A DNA stretch of 64,000 bases from Pseudaminobacter soli (ex Zhang et al. 2022). GTDB lineage: Bacteria > Pseudomonadota > Alphaproteobacteria > Rhizobiales > Rhizobiaceae. Each line of letters opens with the position of its first letter. The stretch's first letter is position 1. The notes beneath the pieces are model-generated. The model was not told the DNA's origin and did no database searches. It saw only the letters and a list, made by a program, of their open reading frames with translations. Made by a program: the position numbers and the translations under genes. Below, piece by piece: positions 17,281-27,053 of the stretch. Location of the stretch: positions 62,001 through 126,000 of the forward strand of contig NZ_JABVCF010000014.1 in assembly GCF_014595955.1 (NCBI RefSeq), in the 5' to 3' direction.

Positions 17281-17692
17281 TGGCGAGCCGAAGCCGGCCT
17301 TCGGAAAAAGGAAATTCGCTCGGATTTGGCCCCGGCCAAGCCGGTGTGTGTGCCCAACATCCCGCGCTGACGGGGGTTCCTGCCGTCCGAACGCTACCGT
17401 AACTTACCTCCAAGAGTCTTGAACCACGCTTCATTCGCAACGAGCCTCAGTCGCAATGATCAATCAGACCGCCGAGATAGCTGCGGGCACGGCGACTATA
17501 GTGCCGGTTCCCATGATGCATTGGCCCCGCCGGACGCGGTCTAGAGACATGAACAATGGCGGCCAGCTTGTTCCCGGTCCCTCGAACCAACGCAACCTGC
17601 TGCGCGGCCCTGCTTGCAATTGTCGGGTTTGGCGATACCCACACTGAGCGGTCGCGCTGCATCCCGCAAATCAAGCCACTGGAGGATGCACA
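17281..17692. other. Intergenic region before the DUF3141 block
   Basis: It contains GTAA-C-TTAC motif copy 3 (17393-17411). A 49-codon open frame (17556-17705) with a hydrophobic stretch (CCAALLAIVGFG) overlaps the next gene start but has no ribosome site; other small frames on both strands read as noncoding. Promoters for the 17.7 kb gene probably lie here. Confidence 0.4.
17393..17411 (+). promoter_or_regulatory. GTAA-C-TTAC motif, copy 3
   Basis: GCTACCGTAACTTACCTCC, followed after 6 bp by CTTGAA. Its first 18 bases are identical to copy 4 read on the other strand (32427-32445), which also has CTTGAA at the same spacing. Next gene rightward starts at 17693. Confidence 0.55.
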
Positions 17693-18163
17693 ATGGCAGA
17701 CCTGAAGAGCTCCGTTTCAAGTGAGAGCCCGCCCAGCGCAAAAGACCTCCGCAAGACGATGGTGGAGGAACAACTCGCGGAAGCCAGGAAACAGGACCAG
17801 GCGAGACTGCGCGACCAGGAGAAGCTCACCGCATTCACGGACGATTTCCTGAAGGGCCAAGTCAACGACGACGAGGTCGCCAGGGTGCGGCGCCTCGTCA
17901 TGAATGCAGTCAAGGAGGGGAAATACGAAGCGATGGTGTACAGCTTCCCGTCCGATCTCTGCAGCGACAGTGGACGGGCTATCAACAGCGGCGACCCTCG
18001 CTGGCCCGAGAGCCTGCAGGGAAAGGCCAAGCAATTCTATGAGCGCTATCTGAAGTACGGCAAGCCTCAGGGGTTCAAGCTGAAAGCCATGATCATCAGT
18101 TTCCCGGGTGGGATGCCCGGCGACGTCGGCTTCTTCCTGGGTTGGGCGCCGGAGACGGACTAA
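17693..18163 (+). CDS. Unknown soluble protein linked to the DUF3141 gene
   Basis: Protein of 156 residues that I do not recognise. The first 60 residues are charged and helical (KDLRKTMVEEQLAEARKQDQ). The second part has a mixed alpha/beta pattern (EGKYEAMVYSFPSDLCSDSG; RYLKYGKPQGFKLKAMIISF; GDVGFFLGWAPETD) that looks like a folded domain. No signal peptide is seen. The ribosome site is GGAGG. It lies 128 bp before the DUF3141 gene on the same strand, behind a GTAA-C-TTAC motif, so it is probably the first gene of that transcription unit. Confidence 0.7.
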   Translation: MADLKSSVSSESPPSAKDLRKTMVEEQLAEARKQDQARLRDQEKLTAFTDDFLKGQVNDDEVARVRRLVMNAVKEGKYEAMVYSFPSDLCSDSGRAINSGDPRWPESLQGKAKQFYERYLKYGKPQGFKLKAMIISFPGGMPGDVGFFLGWAPETD

Positions 18164-18291
18164 GCCGTAGGGCCCGCGATCACAGGATGGCAGCAGACGC
18201 CCGTTGAGAGGCGGAAGAGAGCCGCGCTTGAACGCAATACCGCCGAGCAGGGAGCGAAAGCCCGGATCTCGCGCGTGAAAGGAGACGTTCG

Positions 18292-20538
18292 ATGGACACT
18301 CCTGCCAGCACAATACCCGCTACAGTGAGTGCCGCCACCATGGGGCCACTCTCTGCCTGGTTCGAGTATCTCCAAGACGCCGCCCAGCGGAGCATTCTCT
18401 TCTGGGACGTGATGCGCCAGCGCGGCAACCAGTATCGCGAGCACATGTCCGAAAACGCGCCGCACGTCCTCAGCTTCACGCCGGAGCTGTTGATCGACGG
18501 TCGCGGCCTGGAGCGGCCGGTGAACTACGCGCTCGTCCGGATCGTGCCACCCAAGGGCGCCACCATAGACGAGACGAGACGTCCCTTCGTGATAGTCGAC
18601 CCGCGCGCCGGCCACGGACCCGGCATAGGGGGATTCAAGGCGGACAGCGAGATCGGTGTTGCCCTGAAGGCCGGACATCCCTGCTATTTCATCGGCTTCC
18701 TGCCGGACCCGATGCCGGGCCAAACGATAGAAGACATTGCTCGGGCAGAGGCAATCTTCCTCGAGCACGTCATCTCGCTCCATCCAGATGCAGATGGAAA
18801 GCCTTGCGTGATCGGGAACTGCCAGGCGGGCTGGGCCGTCATAATGCTGGCGGCGCTTCGGCCGGAACTCTTCGGAACCATCATTATAGCGGGGTCGCCC
18901 CTCTCCTATTGGCAGGGCGTCCACGGCAAATACCCGATGCGCTACAGCGGCGGGCTGCTCGGCGGGAGTTGGCTGACAGCGCTCGCCAGCGATCTCGGCA
19001 ACGGCAAGTTCGACGGCGCATGGCTCGTGCAGAATTTCGAGAACCAGAACCCGGCAAATACGCTCTGGACCAAGCCCTACAATCTCTACTCGAAGATCGA
19101 CACCGAGGCGCCGCGCTATCTGGGCTTCGAGCTGTGGTGGGGTGGCCACGTTAATGTGAACGCCGAAGAGATCCAGTTCATCGTGGACGAACTCTTTGTC
19201 GGCAACAACCTGGCAGCAGGACGGATCACAACTTCGGACGGGACTGCGATCGATTTGCGCAGCATACGGTCCCCGATCGTCGTGCTTTGCTCCAAGGGCG
19301 ACAACATCACGCCCCCTCAACAGGCGCTGGATTGGATCCTCGACCTCTACGACAGCGTGGACGAAATCCGCTCCTTCGGCCAGACCATCGTCTACTCAGT
19401 TCATGAGACGATCGGCCATTTGGGCATCTTCGTCTCCGCCGGCGTGGCGCGGAAGGAGCATGGCGAGTTCTCCCAGAACATCGACCTGATCGATGCACTG
19501 CCGCCGGGACTCTACGAGGCGACCTTCGAGCCTAAGACTGCCGAAATTGCCGGGGCGGATTACATCAGCGGCGATTGGGTAATGCGCTGCGAAGCAAGGA
19601 CCCTCGACGACATCCGTGCGCTCGGCGGCAACGATGCTGCCGACGAGCGGCGCTTTGCCACCGCGGCCAATGTTTCGGAGGTCAATCTCGCGCTCTACCG
19701 GACATTCCTGCAGCCTGCCGTCCGGGCGATGGTGACGGAGCCCTTCGCAGAGCAACTTCGGCAGTTCCATCCGCTCAGGTTGCAGTACCAGTTCTTCTCA
19801 GACCAAAACCCGCTGATGGCCTTCATCGGGAAGATGGCGGAGGGCGTCAAAGAGAATCGTAGTCCGGCCAGCGATGACAACCCGTTCGTCAAGCTGCAGG
19901 AACATGCATCGCGCCAAATCGTGGCGGGGCTGGAGGCTTGGCGAACGACAGCGGAAAATTGGGCCGAGCGTACTTTCCTGACCGTTTACGGCTTGCCTGT
20001 CCTGCAGTCCGCAGTCGGAATCGACCCGGCGGACGATGGTCCCTTCCGCCGGGCAGCCAAGACCGCACTTCACCGAAAGGTCATCCAGTCACGCATCGAC
20101 GAGTTGAAGGCGCACATTGACACGGGCGGTGTCCGTGAGTGCCTGGCGCGCGGTCTTCTCTACGTAGGCATGGAGCGTGGGCGCGCAGATGAGCGGGGCT
20201 TTGCTGCCATTCGCCGAATGCGCTCCATCGGAGATGGGCAGAGCCGGCTGACCCTTACCGAGTTCGAGACCCTCATTCGCGAGCAGTTCCTTATGCTGCT
20301 GATAGATCAACAAGCGACGCTCGAGGCCATTCCGCACCTGCTGCCCTCAGACCCGGCACTGCGCAGGAAGGCGTTGGCGAGCCTCCAGGACATCGTGACG
20401 GCCTCGGGAGCGCTTTCTGGCGGGGCCCTCGCGCGCTGGGAAAGGATCGTAGACCTGTTCGAGGTCGAGCCGGATACGCTGGGCAGGCGTGCGATCCGCA
20501 AGCCATCGGAGAAGCCAAGGCTCGTCAGCGAAGGCTGA
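18292..20538 (+). CDS. DUF3141 alpha/beta hydrolase, poly(3-hydroxyalkanoate) synthase-like
   Basis: Cytosolic protein of 748 residues. The N-terminal part (about 1-400) is an alpha/beta-hydrolase core related to PHA synthase PhaC: IVDPRAGHGPGIGGFKADSE near 102-121, a nucleophile elbow VIGNCQAGW with Cys177 where lipases have Ser, then VVLCSKGDNITPPQQALDWI (the Asp region) and ETIGHLGIF (a candidate catalytic His). The C-terminal 300 residues are helical and specific to DUF3141 proteins. Activity has not been established for the family as far as I know; acyl-CoA or hydroxyalkanoate chemistry is inferred from the fold and from pta, ackA and fabI downstream. Ribosome site AAGGAG. Confidence 0.82.
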   Translation: MDTPASTIPATVSAATMGPLSAWFEYLQDAAQRSILFWDVMRQRGNQYREHMSENAPHVLSFTPELLIDGRGLERPVNYALVRIVPPKGATIDETRRPFVIVDPRAGHGPGIGGFKADSEIGVALKAGHPCYFIGFLPDPMPGQTIEDIARAEAIFLEHVISLHPDADGKPCVIGNCQAGWAVIMLAALRPELFGTIIIAGSPLSYWQGVHGKYPMRYSGGLLGGSWLTALASDLGNGKFDGAWLVQNFENQNPANTLWTKPYNLYSKIDTEAPRYLGFELWWGGHVNVNAEEIQFIVDELFVGNNLAAGRITTSDGTAIDLRSIRSPIVVLCSKGDNITPPQQALDWILDLYDSVDEIRSFGQTIVYSVHETIGHLGIFVSAGVARKEHGEFSQNIDLIDALPPGLYEATFEPKTAEIAGADYISGDWVMRCEARTLDDIRALGGNDAADERRFATAANVSEVNLALYRTFLQPAVRAMVTEPFAEQLRQFHPLRLQYQFFSDQNPLMAFIGKMAEGVKENRSPASDDNPFVKLQEHASRQIVAGLEAWRTTAENWAERTFLTVYGLPVLQSAVGIDPADDGPFRRAAKTALHRKVIQSRIDELKAHIDTGGVRECLARGLLYVGMERGRADERGFAAIRRMRSIGDGQSRLTLTEFETLIREQFLMLLIDQQATLEAIPHLLPSDPALRRKALASLQDIVTASGALSGGALARWERIVDLFEVEPDTLGRRAIRKPSEKPRLVSEG

Positions 20539-20543
20539 TCCCT

Positions 20544-20562
20544 CAGCCCGAAGGCCGGGCTG
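20544..20562. terminator. Hairpin between the DUF3141 gene and pta
   Basis: Perfect 7-bp stem CAGCCCG/CGGGCTG with a 5-nt loop, 5 bp after the DUF3141 stop and 50 bp before pta. No T run follows, so it may be an attenuator, an RNA-stability element or a processing site rather than a full terminator. Confidence 0.35.
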
Positions 20563-20613
20563 CCTCAGGGCAGCGACACCACCGAACCGGGGCTCGAAAG
20601 AGGAGAGCGTGTC

Positions 20614-21585
20614 ATGTCGGTTGGCGGTAAAGAGAGTTCGGCGGGAACACGTCCGCATCAGAAGTACGAGGGCCTAATCGCCCGCGCCAAGAAGTCAGCG
20701 TCGGTGGTGACCCTGGTCGTCCACCCCTGCGACGAGACCTCCTTGCGCGGCGCGGTCGAGGCCGCGCAAGAGGACCTGATCATCCCGGTGCTCGTAGGTC
20801 CTCGCCGCAAGATCGAAGCGGTAGCCTCCGCTCACGGGATGGATCTCTCCGCCTGGGAGGTGGTCGATGTTCCGCATAGCGATGCGGCAGCCGCGAAGGC
20901 AGTGGAATTGATCCGGGAAGGGCGTGGCGAGGTGCTCATGAAGGGCAGCCTCCACACGGACGAGTTGATGCGCGCCGTCACGGCTAGCGCCACGGGGCTC
21001 CGCACCGCCCGCAGGATCAGCCACGTCTTCATCATGGACGTGCCGTCTCATAGCGAGACGCTCTTCATCACAGATGCGGCGATCAACATCGCTCCCGACC
21101 TCGAAGCCAAGCGGGACATCGTGCAGAACGCGATCGACCTCTTCACGGAGACCGGCCTCGGAACGCCGCGTGTAGCAATCCTGTCCGCCGTGGAGACCGT
21201 GACCTCGAAGATCCCCTCCACCCTCGATGCCGCCGCTCTCTGCAAGATGGCCGATCGCGGGCAGATCACTGGCGGCGTGCTCGACGGACCGTTGGCCTTC
21301 GACAACGCAGTCGATCCGGAAGCGGCCAAGATAAAAGGGATAAGCTCGCCGGTTGCCGGTCACGCGCAGATTCTGGTGGTTCCCAACCTGGAGGCGGGCA
21401 ACATGCTCGCCAAGAACTTGAGTTTCCTGGCCAAGGCCGACGCGGCGGGCATAGTCCTTGGGGCACGGGTGCCGATCGTGCTCACCTCGCGCGCCGATGC
21501 CGTGCGCACGCGGCTCGCCTCGTGCGCCGTCGCCGTGCTGCTGGCCGACGCGCGGCGTCGTTCCACCTCGGCGGAGAAGATGTAG
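20614..21585 (+). CDS. pta: Phosphate acetyltransferase (Pta/Ptb family)
   Basis: Enzyme of 323 residues interconverting acetyl-CoA (or butyryl-CoA) and acyl phosphate. PTA_PTB domain features: [60 protein letters not shown], and [20 protein letters not shown]. Many rhizobial relatives carry an N-terminal MaoC hydratase domain; this one lacks it and has only about 25 extra residues. A strong GAGGAG ribosome site is present. ackA begins 2 bp after its stop, so acyl-CoA can pass to ATP and acid through the pair. Acetyl versus butyryl preference is not decided by sequence alone. Confidence 0.88.
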   Translation: MSVGGKESSAGTRPHQKYEGLIARAKKSASVVTLVVHPCDETSLRGAVEAAQEDLIIPVLVGPRRKIEAVASAHGMDLSAWEVVDVPHSDAAAAKAVELIREGRGEVLMKGSLHTDELMRAVTASATGLRTARRISHVFIMDVPSHSETLFITDAAINIAPDLEAKRDIVQNAIDLFTETGLGTPRVAILSAVETVTSKIPSTLDAAALCKMADRGQITGGVLDGPLAFDNAVDPEAAKIKGISSPVAGHAQILVVPNLEAGNMLAKNLSFLAKADAAGIVLGARVPIVLTSRADAVRTRLASCAVAVLLADARRRSTSAEKM

Positions 21586-21587
21586 CC

Positions 21588-22760
21588 ATGGATGCGATCC
21601 TCGTGGTCAACGCCGGCTCGTCCAGCCTGAAGTTCGAGGTGTTCGCAATCGACGGCCCTCTGCAGAGGCTGGTGGAGGGCCAGATGGAAGGCATTGGAAC
21701 GACACCTAAGCTGCGGGCCTCCGGGAGCGATGGCCGGAAGCTGCTCGAACAGGGCTATCCGGCAGTTGAAGTGGCCGATCTGCCGGGCGCGACACGGGTG
21801 GTGGGGGCATGGCTTCGCGAGACCCAAGGGGTAAGTCTCGCCGCGGTGGGTCACCGCGTCGTCCATGGCGGCCCTGACTACGACAGCCCGACAAGGCTCG
21901 ACGAGACCGTCATAGAGCGACTGGAGCGCTTCGTTCCGTTGGCGCCCCTTCACCAGCCGAACAATCTGGCACCGATCCGTGCCTTCTATCAGCGCTGGCC
22001 GAACCTGCCCCAGGTAGCTTGCTTCGACACGTCCTTCCATCGGGCCCACAGCGCGGTCGCCGACCACTACGCCATCCCGCAGCGCTTCCATGAGCAAGGC
22101 GTGCGGCGCTACGGATTCCATGGATTGTCCTATGAGTACGTGTCCGGACGTGTGGGCGAGATTGCACCTGATCTCGCCGACGGGCGCGTGATCATCGCCC
22201 ATCTCGGCAGCGGCGCCTCGATGTGCGCCATCCAGGACGGGCGAAGCATCGAAAGCAGCATGGGATTCACGGCGCTTGACGGCCTGCCAATGGGAACGCG
22301 CTGCGGGCAGATCGATCCGGGGGTTCTGCTCTACCTCATTGCGCAGGAAGGCATGACGGCGGAGCAAGTGCAAAACCTGCTCTACCGCGACTCCGGCCTA
22401 AAGGGGCTTTCAGGGATCAGCAATGACGTCCGCGACCTGTTGGCGAGTGACGACCCGCGTGCGGTCTTCGCACTCGAGTACTTCGTCTACCGCATCGGCC
22501 TCTATGCAGGCACATTGGCTGCGGCCCTCGGAGGGCTGGACGCCTTCGTGTTCACGGCCGGCATCGGGGAGAACTCGGCTGAAATGCGCGCGAGGATCTC
22601 CGCCAAGCTTTCGTGGCTCGGCGCCAAGCTCGACCCTGCCGCCAATGCCGCCGGCGAGCCTCTGATCTCTAGTCCCGACAGCACAATTGCCCTCCTCGTC
22701 GTCCCGACCGACGAGGAACTGATGATCGCCCGGCATACGCTGGATCTGATCGGCAGATAG
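21588..22760 (+). CDS. ackA: Acetate kinase
   Basis: Enzyme of 390 residues making ATP and acetate from acetyl phosphate. It shows the ASKHA signatures [16 protein letters not shown] (residues 4-19), HRVVHGG, catalytic-region [44 protein letters not shown] and [13 protein letters not shown]. Length fits the family (about 400). The ATG at 21588 lies 2 bp after pta, so the genes are translated together. Together with pta it gives an overflow or low-oxygen ATP route. Confidence 0.94.
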   Translation: MDAILVVNAGSSSLKFEVFAIDGPLQRLVEGQMEGIGTTPKLRASGSDGRKLLEQGYPAVEVADLPGATRVVGAWLRETQGVSLAAVGHRVVHGGPDYDSPTRLDETVIERLERFVPLAPLHQPNNLAPIRAFYQRWPNLPQVACFDTSFHRAHSAVADHYAIPQRFHEQGVRRYGFHGLSYEYVSGRVGEIAPDLADGRVIIAHLGSGASMCAIQDGRSIESSMGFTALDGLPMGTRCGQIDPGVLLYLIAQEGMTAEQVQNLLYRDSGLKGLSGISNDVRDLLASDDPRAVFALEYFVYRIGLYAGTLAAALGGLDAFVFTAGIGENSAEMRARISAKLSWLGAKLDPAANAAGEPLISSPDSTIALLVVPTDEELMIARHTLDLIGR

Positions 22761-22814
22761 GCCGCAATGCAAAGCTTCGCTTCAAGCCGATCAGTCTCCT
22801 GAGGAGGTTCTGCA

Positions 22815-23597
22815 ATGATCCCCGTCGTCAAGGCAAAGCTGTTGGAAGGGAAGAAGGGTTTGGTCGTCGGCATCGCCAACGATCAATCAATCGCTTGGGG
22901 TTGTGCGCGTGCCTTCCGCGCGCTTGGGGCCGAACTCGCCGTCACCTATCTCAACGACAAGGCACGTCCCTATGTCGAGCCGCTCGCGAAGGAACTGGAA
23001 GCCCCGATCCTGATGCCGCTCGACATCAGGCAATCCGGGCAGATGGAGGCGGTGTTCGAGCGGATTGGCGAGCATTGGGGCGAACTCGATTTCCTCGTCC
23101 ATTCGATCGCCTTCTCGCCAAAGGACACGCTTCAGGGCCGCGTCGTCGATGCGCCGCGTGACGGTTTTCTGTCCACCATGGAAGTGTCCTGCTGGTCGTT
23201 CATCCGCATGGCTCATCTAGCCGAGCCGCTGATGACCAACGGCGGCACGCTCTTCACCATGACCTATTACGGCAGCCAGATGGTGGTGAAGAACTACAAC
23301 ATCATGGGAGTGGCGAAGGCGGCGCTCGAGAGTGCCGTGCGCTACCTCGCCGCCGAGCTCGGACCCAAGGGGATACGCGTGCATGCGATCTCGCCCGGAC
23401 CGCTGGCGACGCGCGCTGCATCCGGCATCCCTGAATTCGACGAACTGCTGCACAAGGCGCAGGAGACCGCCCCAGCACGCAGCCTCGTCAGCATAGACGA
23501 TGTCGGCATGGCCACCGCCTTCCTCGCCCACGACGCGGCGCGCCTGATAACAGGCGAGACCCTCTACGTCGACGGCGGCTACCACATCATCGACTGA
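22815..23597 (+). CDS. fabI: Enoyl-[acyl-carrier-protein] reductase (NADH), FabI type
   Basis: Short-chain dehydrogenase-fold enzyme of 260 residues performing the last reduction of fatty-acid elongation. FabI marks are GLVVGIANDQSIAWGCARAF (nucleotide site), LDFLVHSIAFSPKD, the catalytic YNIMGVAKAALE (Tyr-x6-Lys), and SPGPLATRAASGI. Strong GAGGAGG ribosome site. It follows ackA by 54 bp in the same direction. Rhizobia usually carry other fabI copies; this one, tied to pta-ackA and DUF3141, is probably an accessory paralogue. Confidence 0.92.
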   Translation: MIPVVKAKLLEGKKGLVVGIANDQSIAWGCARAFRALGAELAVTYLNDKARPYVEPLAKELEAPILMPLDIRQSGQMEAVFERIGEHWGELDFLVHSIAFSPKDTLQGRVVDAPRDGFLSTMEVSCWSFIRMAHLAEPLMTNGGTLFTMTYYGSQMVVKNYNIMGVAKAALESAVRYLAAELGPKGIRVHAISPGPLATRAASGIPEFDELLHKAQETAPARSLVSIDDVGMATAFLAHDAARLITGETLYVDGGYHIID

Positions 23598-23736
23598 CTG
23601 CGAGCGCGAACGGGCGGCCTTGCTTCCTTGACCATTGCCGGCGCGGATGCGCTCCGCCAGTCCCCCCAAGGTTTACAGACACGCCATCCAACTTCATCTA
23701 TGCTTGAGGTGGCCAGGAGTTCATGGGAGCGCTCCG

Positions 23737-24690
23737 GTGCGCGGTCGTGTAGTTCTTGCAATTGCAGGCGTGCTCATTTGCAGCCAAATTGGTTCAGCCA
23801 CTGAGCAGGGCAGCGACTTCAACCCGCTGACCTGTGGCTGGCTGCGAGGACGCATTGCGCAGGCCGAGAGCCAGCTTAATCCCGCGCGCCTCAACAGTTT
23901 CCTGTTTCGGGCAGCCGATGAGGGCTGCACGACGATCGTGCGGGAACTCCTGGACCGCGGTGCTTCGGTGTTCGCGCGCGACCGCGTGTCCAACACGGCG
24001 CTGCTTTACGCCGCACACAGCGGCCACAAGGAACTGGTGGAATTGCTCCTCGACAGGGGGGCCGACATCAATCATGCCAATCTGGACGGCTCGACGGCTT
24101 TGGCGCGTGCAATTGCACGCCGGCGCCATGACGTAGCGCGGCTTCTGTTGGAACGGGGGGCTTCGACCGCCGGCCTGGCCCCACACGGATCGACTTTGCT
24201 CGCTACTGCGGCATTCGAGGGCGACGAACAGCTTGTGCGTGTCCTGCTGGATCATCACTCTGATCCGAACGAGCCGGATGGAACCGGCAAAGGTCCGCTC
24301 GTCTATGCCGCGGCGAAGGGCCTGACCCCGATCGTGCAGCTCTTGCTGGATGCCGGCGCTGACGTGAATAGGGTGTATGCACATAACCTGACGGCATTGA
24401 TGTGGGCCGCCGGCTACCCGAACATCGTTACCGCGCAGGACGGTCTTGCAACGGCAGAACTGCTGGTGGCGCAGGGCGCGAGCATCCATGCCGTGGACGA
24501 CCGTGGACGTTCGGCATTGATGATCGCCGCCGAGCGCGGCCATGCCGAAATGGTCAAATGGCTGATGGAACACGGCGCTGATGCGGCCTTGAGAGACAAG
24601 CAAGGCAAAACCGCAGCCGAACTTGCGTCCGATGCCGCCGTCCTCGCCGCGCTGCAGATGCGGGCTGTCGATCAAAGCCCGGCGAGATAG
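23737..24690 (+). CDS. Secreted ankyrin-repeat protein
   Basis: Protein of about 317 residues with a likely signal peptide (VVLAIAGVLICSQIGSA) followed by a short linker with two Cys and about seven ankyrin repeats, each with the LLxxGA turn (LLDRGASVFARDRVSNTALL, LLDRGADINHANLDGSTALA, LLERGAS, LLDHHSDPNE, LLDAGADVNRVYAHNLTALM, LVAQGASIHAVDDRGRSALM, LMEHGADAALRDKQGKTAAE). It should act in the periplasm as a binding scaffold. The start is uncertain: GTG at 23737 with GGGAG upstream gives the best signal peptide; ATG at 23635 is the long alternative. The 3' end overlaps the convergent cytochrome gene by 19 bp. Confidence 0.8.
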   Translation: MRGRVVLAIAGVLICSQIGSATEQGSDFNPLTCGWLRGRIAQAESQLNPARLNSFLFRAADEGCTTIVRELLDRGASVFARDRVSNTALLYAAHSGHKELVELLLDRGADINHANLDGSTALARAIARRRHDVARLLLERGASTAGLAPHGSTLLATAAFEGDEQLVRVLLDHHSDPNEPDGTGKGPLVYAAAKGLTPIVQLLLDAGADVNRVYAHNLTALMWAAGYPNIVTAQDGLATAELLVAQGASIHAVDDRGRSALMIAAERGHAEMVKWLMEHGADAALRDKQGKTAAELASDAAVLAALQMRAVDQSPAR

Positions 24691-25271
24691 CGGCTCATCG
24701 CGGCGATGTCGGCGTCGGAAAAACCCTTGACGATCGCTGCCATGGCAGCCGCGTTCTTGCGGACTCCATTACGGAAATCGGACATGGTCTGGGCCAGATA
24801 GTCGACCTTCTGGTGGTTGAGCCGAGGATTGCGGCTGTCGCCCAGCATCCCGCCGAGATGGCACTGGGTACACTGCCCCTCGACCGCGAGGCTGTGCGCG
24901 CGCTCTGTGTCTTCCGGACTGGCGACCTCCGAATAGTTCGGCCAGGGCTGAGCCGCGAAATAGGTCGCCAGCGCCTTCATCTGGTCGTCGGAAAGCTCGG
25001 CGGCGATCGGAGCCATGATGTCGTTGGCGCGCCGTCCCGCCCGGTAATCCTTGAGCTGGGTGAAGAGATAGAACATGTGCTGGCCGGAGATGATCGGCAC
25101 CTTTTCGACGACCGGTTTTCCGTCTGCGCCGTGGCAGCTCGCGCATAATTGCAGATTTTCCGCGATCTCCGGCGGAGGAGGTGTTGCTTGTTGCGCATTT
25201 GCGGGCGGGCCGACCGAAAGGGCGAGGACCGCCGCAAGTACCGGCATGATCAATGGGGCGGCGGCTCGCAT
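24672..25271 (-). CDS. Diheme cytochrome c (c4-like)
   Basis: Periplasmic protein of 199 residues with a signal peptide (PVLAAVLALSVGPPANA) and two CxxCH haem sites, CASCH (43-47) and CTQCH (134-138). Axial Met candidates lie in DIMAPIAAELSD and around KNAAAMAAIV. The two-domain layout resembles cytochrome c4. It lies downstream of the PQQ alcohol dehydrogenase on the same strand and is its likely electron acceptor. A strong hairpin separates the two genes, so their expression may differ. Confidence 0.88.
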   Translation of the reverse strand: MRAAAPLIMPVLAAVLALSVGPPANAQQATPPPPEIAENLQLCASCHGADGKPVVEKVPIISGQHMFYLFTQLKDYRAGRRANDIMAPIAAELSDDQMKALATYFAAQPWPNYSEVASPEDTERAHSLAVEGQCTQCHLGGMLGDSRNPRLNHQKVDYLAQTMSDFRNGVRKNAAAMAAIVKGFSDADIAAMSRYLAGL

Positions 25272-25291
25272 TGCTACTCCGATGTGGGCAA

Positions 25292-25323
25292 GGAAGGCGA
25301 AGCGCGATGGCGCTTCGCCTTCC
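25292..25323 (-). terminator. Very stable hairpin between PQQ dehydrogenase and cytochrome c genes
   Basis: Perfect 14-bp stem GGAAGGCGAAGCGC/GCGCTTCGCCTTCC with a 4-nt loop, 12 bp after the dehydrogenase stop. On the minus strand only TT follows, so it may act as a leaky terminator or as 3'-end protection that sets dehydrogenase to cytochrome ratios. Confidence 0.55.
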
Positions 25324-25334
25324 GGGAAGTGTGG

Positions 25335-27053
25335 TTATCGAGCAAGCTTGAATGCGATGATGTCGTTACCACGCTTGTAGTCCAGTTGCGTGTTGCCGCC
25401 GGCGGCCACGACTATGTATTGTTCGCCGTCTATCGTGTAGGAGGCTGGCGGCGCGTTGACCCCCGCACCGGCGCGGAAGCTCCACAATACGGCACCGGTC
25501 TCGGCGTCATAGGCTTTGAACAGGCCATTGCCTTCGCCTGTGAACACCAGACCGCCAGCGGTGGCCAGCACGCCGCCGATCATCGGTTCCTGGGTCTTGA
25601 CCTGCCAGCGAATTTTGCCGGTGTTGTAGTCGACCGCAGTTACGTTGCCCCACTGCTCTTCGGTGGGAATGACCTTGAAGGCACCGCCTAGCCACAGTTT
25701 CCCCTCGGGATAAGGTGTGCTTTCCACCTGATACGTCATCGGCTGGTGTAGATTGATTGCATAGGCAAGCGAATGGTCGGCATCGATCGCCATCGGCGAC
25801 CATTCCACGCCGCCATTGGCACCGGGAAGCATTCGAGCGCCTTGGGCCGTCGGCAGCACCCACATGTTCTCCTGCGGCACCATGGCCTCGGAAAACCGGA
25901 CAAGACTGCAGTCGTCCGCCTTGTTCACGTAAATGTGCCCGGTCTTGCCGGCGTGCAGGATGCCCTTCACCGTCTCGCCGGTGTCGGTCTTGACCTGAGT
26001 AATGATCGGCGGGCTGACCGCATCGAGGTCCCACAAGTCGTGGGGGATGTACTGGAAGTGGCAGGCATATTCGCCGGTGTCGAGGTTAACCGAGACGAGC
26101 GAGTCCGTGTAGAGGTTGTCGCCGGGCCGGAGCGAGCCATCCAGATCGGGGGACGGGTTGCCGACGACGAAGTAGATGCGTCGTGTCTCCAGGTCGACGG
26201 CAGGGTTCTGCCACACACCACCGCCCAACGTCTTGTACGGATCGCCCATTTTCTCGAACGCGGCTTTTTCCGCTTCAATGTCGCGATGCAGATCACGGCC
26301 GGTCGCATCGTGCGTGGCCCAGACACCGGCGGTCTTTTCGGGGATTGTGTTGAACGTCCAAAGCAGGTCGCCCGTCTGAGCATCGAAGGCCTTCACGAAA
26401 CCGCGAATGCCGTATTCCCCGCCATTGGTGCCGATGAGAATCTTGCCGTCGACGGCGGTCGGCGCCATCGTCTCGCTGTAGCCAAGTGCCGCGTCCGCGA
26501 CATCCTTCTTCCAGACGACCGATCCATTCTGGGCGTTGAGCGCTACGAGTTGGCCATCGAGTGTCCCCATGTACACCTTGTCGCCATAGGCGGCGACGCC
26601 GCGGTTGTTCGGGCCGCAGCAGAAGGTCGTTATCGGGCCCATCGGGTGCTTGTAGTGCCAGATCTGTTCACCGGTCCGCGCATCCAGGGCGTAGACATGG
26701 TTGAAGGCCGTCGTCACATACATGATGCCGTTGACGACGATCGGCGTCGTTTCCATGGTCTCGACGACCTCGGTCTGAAAGATCCAGGCTGGCCGTAGGT
26801 ATTTGACGTTGTCCGTATTGATCTGCCGATTTGGGAAGTAGCGGGTCTGGTCATAGTTCGCATTTGTATGAAGGAAGTTGTTGCCGTCACTCCCGGCCCT
26901 ATTCATCATGTCCTGCGTGACCGATCTCATACTGCCGTACAGCGTCTGTGTCTTTTGTCGTTCCTGAGCCGACGCAGCCGAAATGGTTCCAGCCAGCATC
27001 GCAAATACGCAGGCGGCCGCGCCGCCAACGCGCTTCTTCGACCAGTATGTCAT
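25335..27053 (-). CDS. PQQ-dependent methanol/ethanol-type dehydrogenase with lanthanide-type Asp
   Basis: Periplasmic quinoprotein of 572 residues with a signal peptide ([18 protein letters not shown]) and eight W-motif propeller blades (for example [50 protein letters not shown]). The vicinal disulfide CC (145-146) and the catalytic loop [11 protein letters not shown] are present. Asp344, two residues after the catalytic Asp342, is the extra ligand seen in lanthanide-dependent XoxF/ExaF/PedH enzymes and absent in calcium types. The ATG at 27053 has a GAGGGAG ribosome site. The substrate (methanol or a longer alcohol) is not settled. The downstream cytochrome c probably takes the electrons. 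Confidence 0.9.
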   Translation of the reverse strand: MTYWSKKRVGGAAACVFAMLAGTISAASAQERQKTQTLYGSMRSVTQDMMNRAGSDGNNFLHTNANYDQTRYFPNRQINTDNVKYLRPAWIFQTEVVETMETTPIVVNGIMYVTTAFNHVYALDARTGEQIWHYKHPMGPITTFCCGPNNRGVAAYGDKVYMGTLDGQLVALNAQNGSVVWKKDVADAALGYSETMAPTAVDGKILIGTNGGEYGIRGFVKAFDAQTGDLLWTFNTIPEKTAGVWATHDATGRDLHRDIEAEKAAFEKMGDPYKTLGGGVWQNPAVDLETRRIYFVVGNPSPDLDGSLRPGDNLYTDSLVSVNLDTGEYACHFQYIPHDLWDLDAVSPPIITQVKTDTGETVKGILHAGKTGHIYVNKADDCSLVRFSEAMVPQENMWVLPTAQGARMLPGANGGVEWSPMAIDADHSLAYAINLHQPMTYQVESTPYPEGKLWLGGAFKVIPTEEQWGNVTAVDYNTGKIRWQVKTQEPMIGGVLATAGGLVFTGEGNGLFKAYDAETGAVLWSFRAGAGVNAPPASYTIDGEQYIVVAAGGNTQLDYKRGNDIIAFKLAR

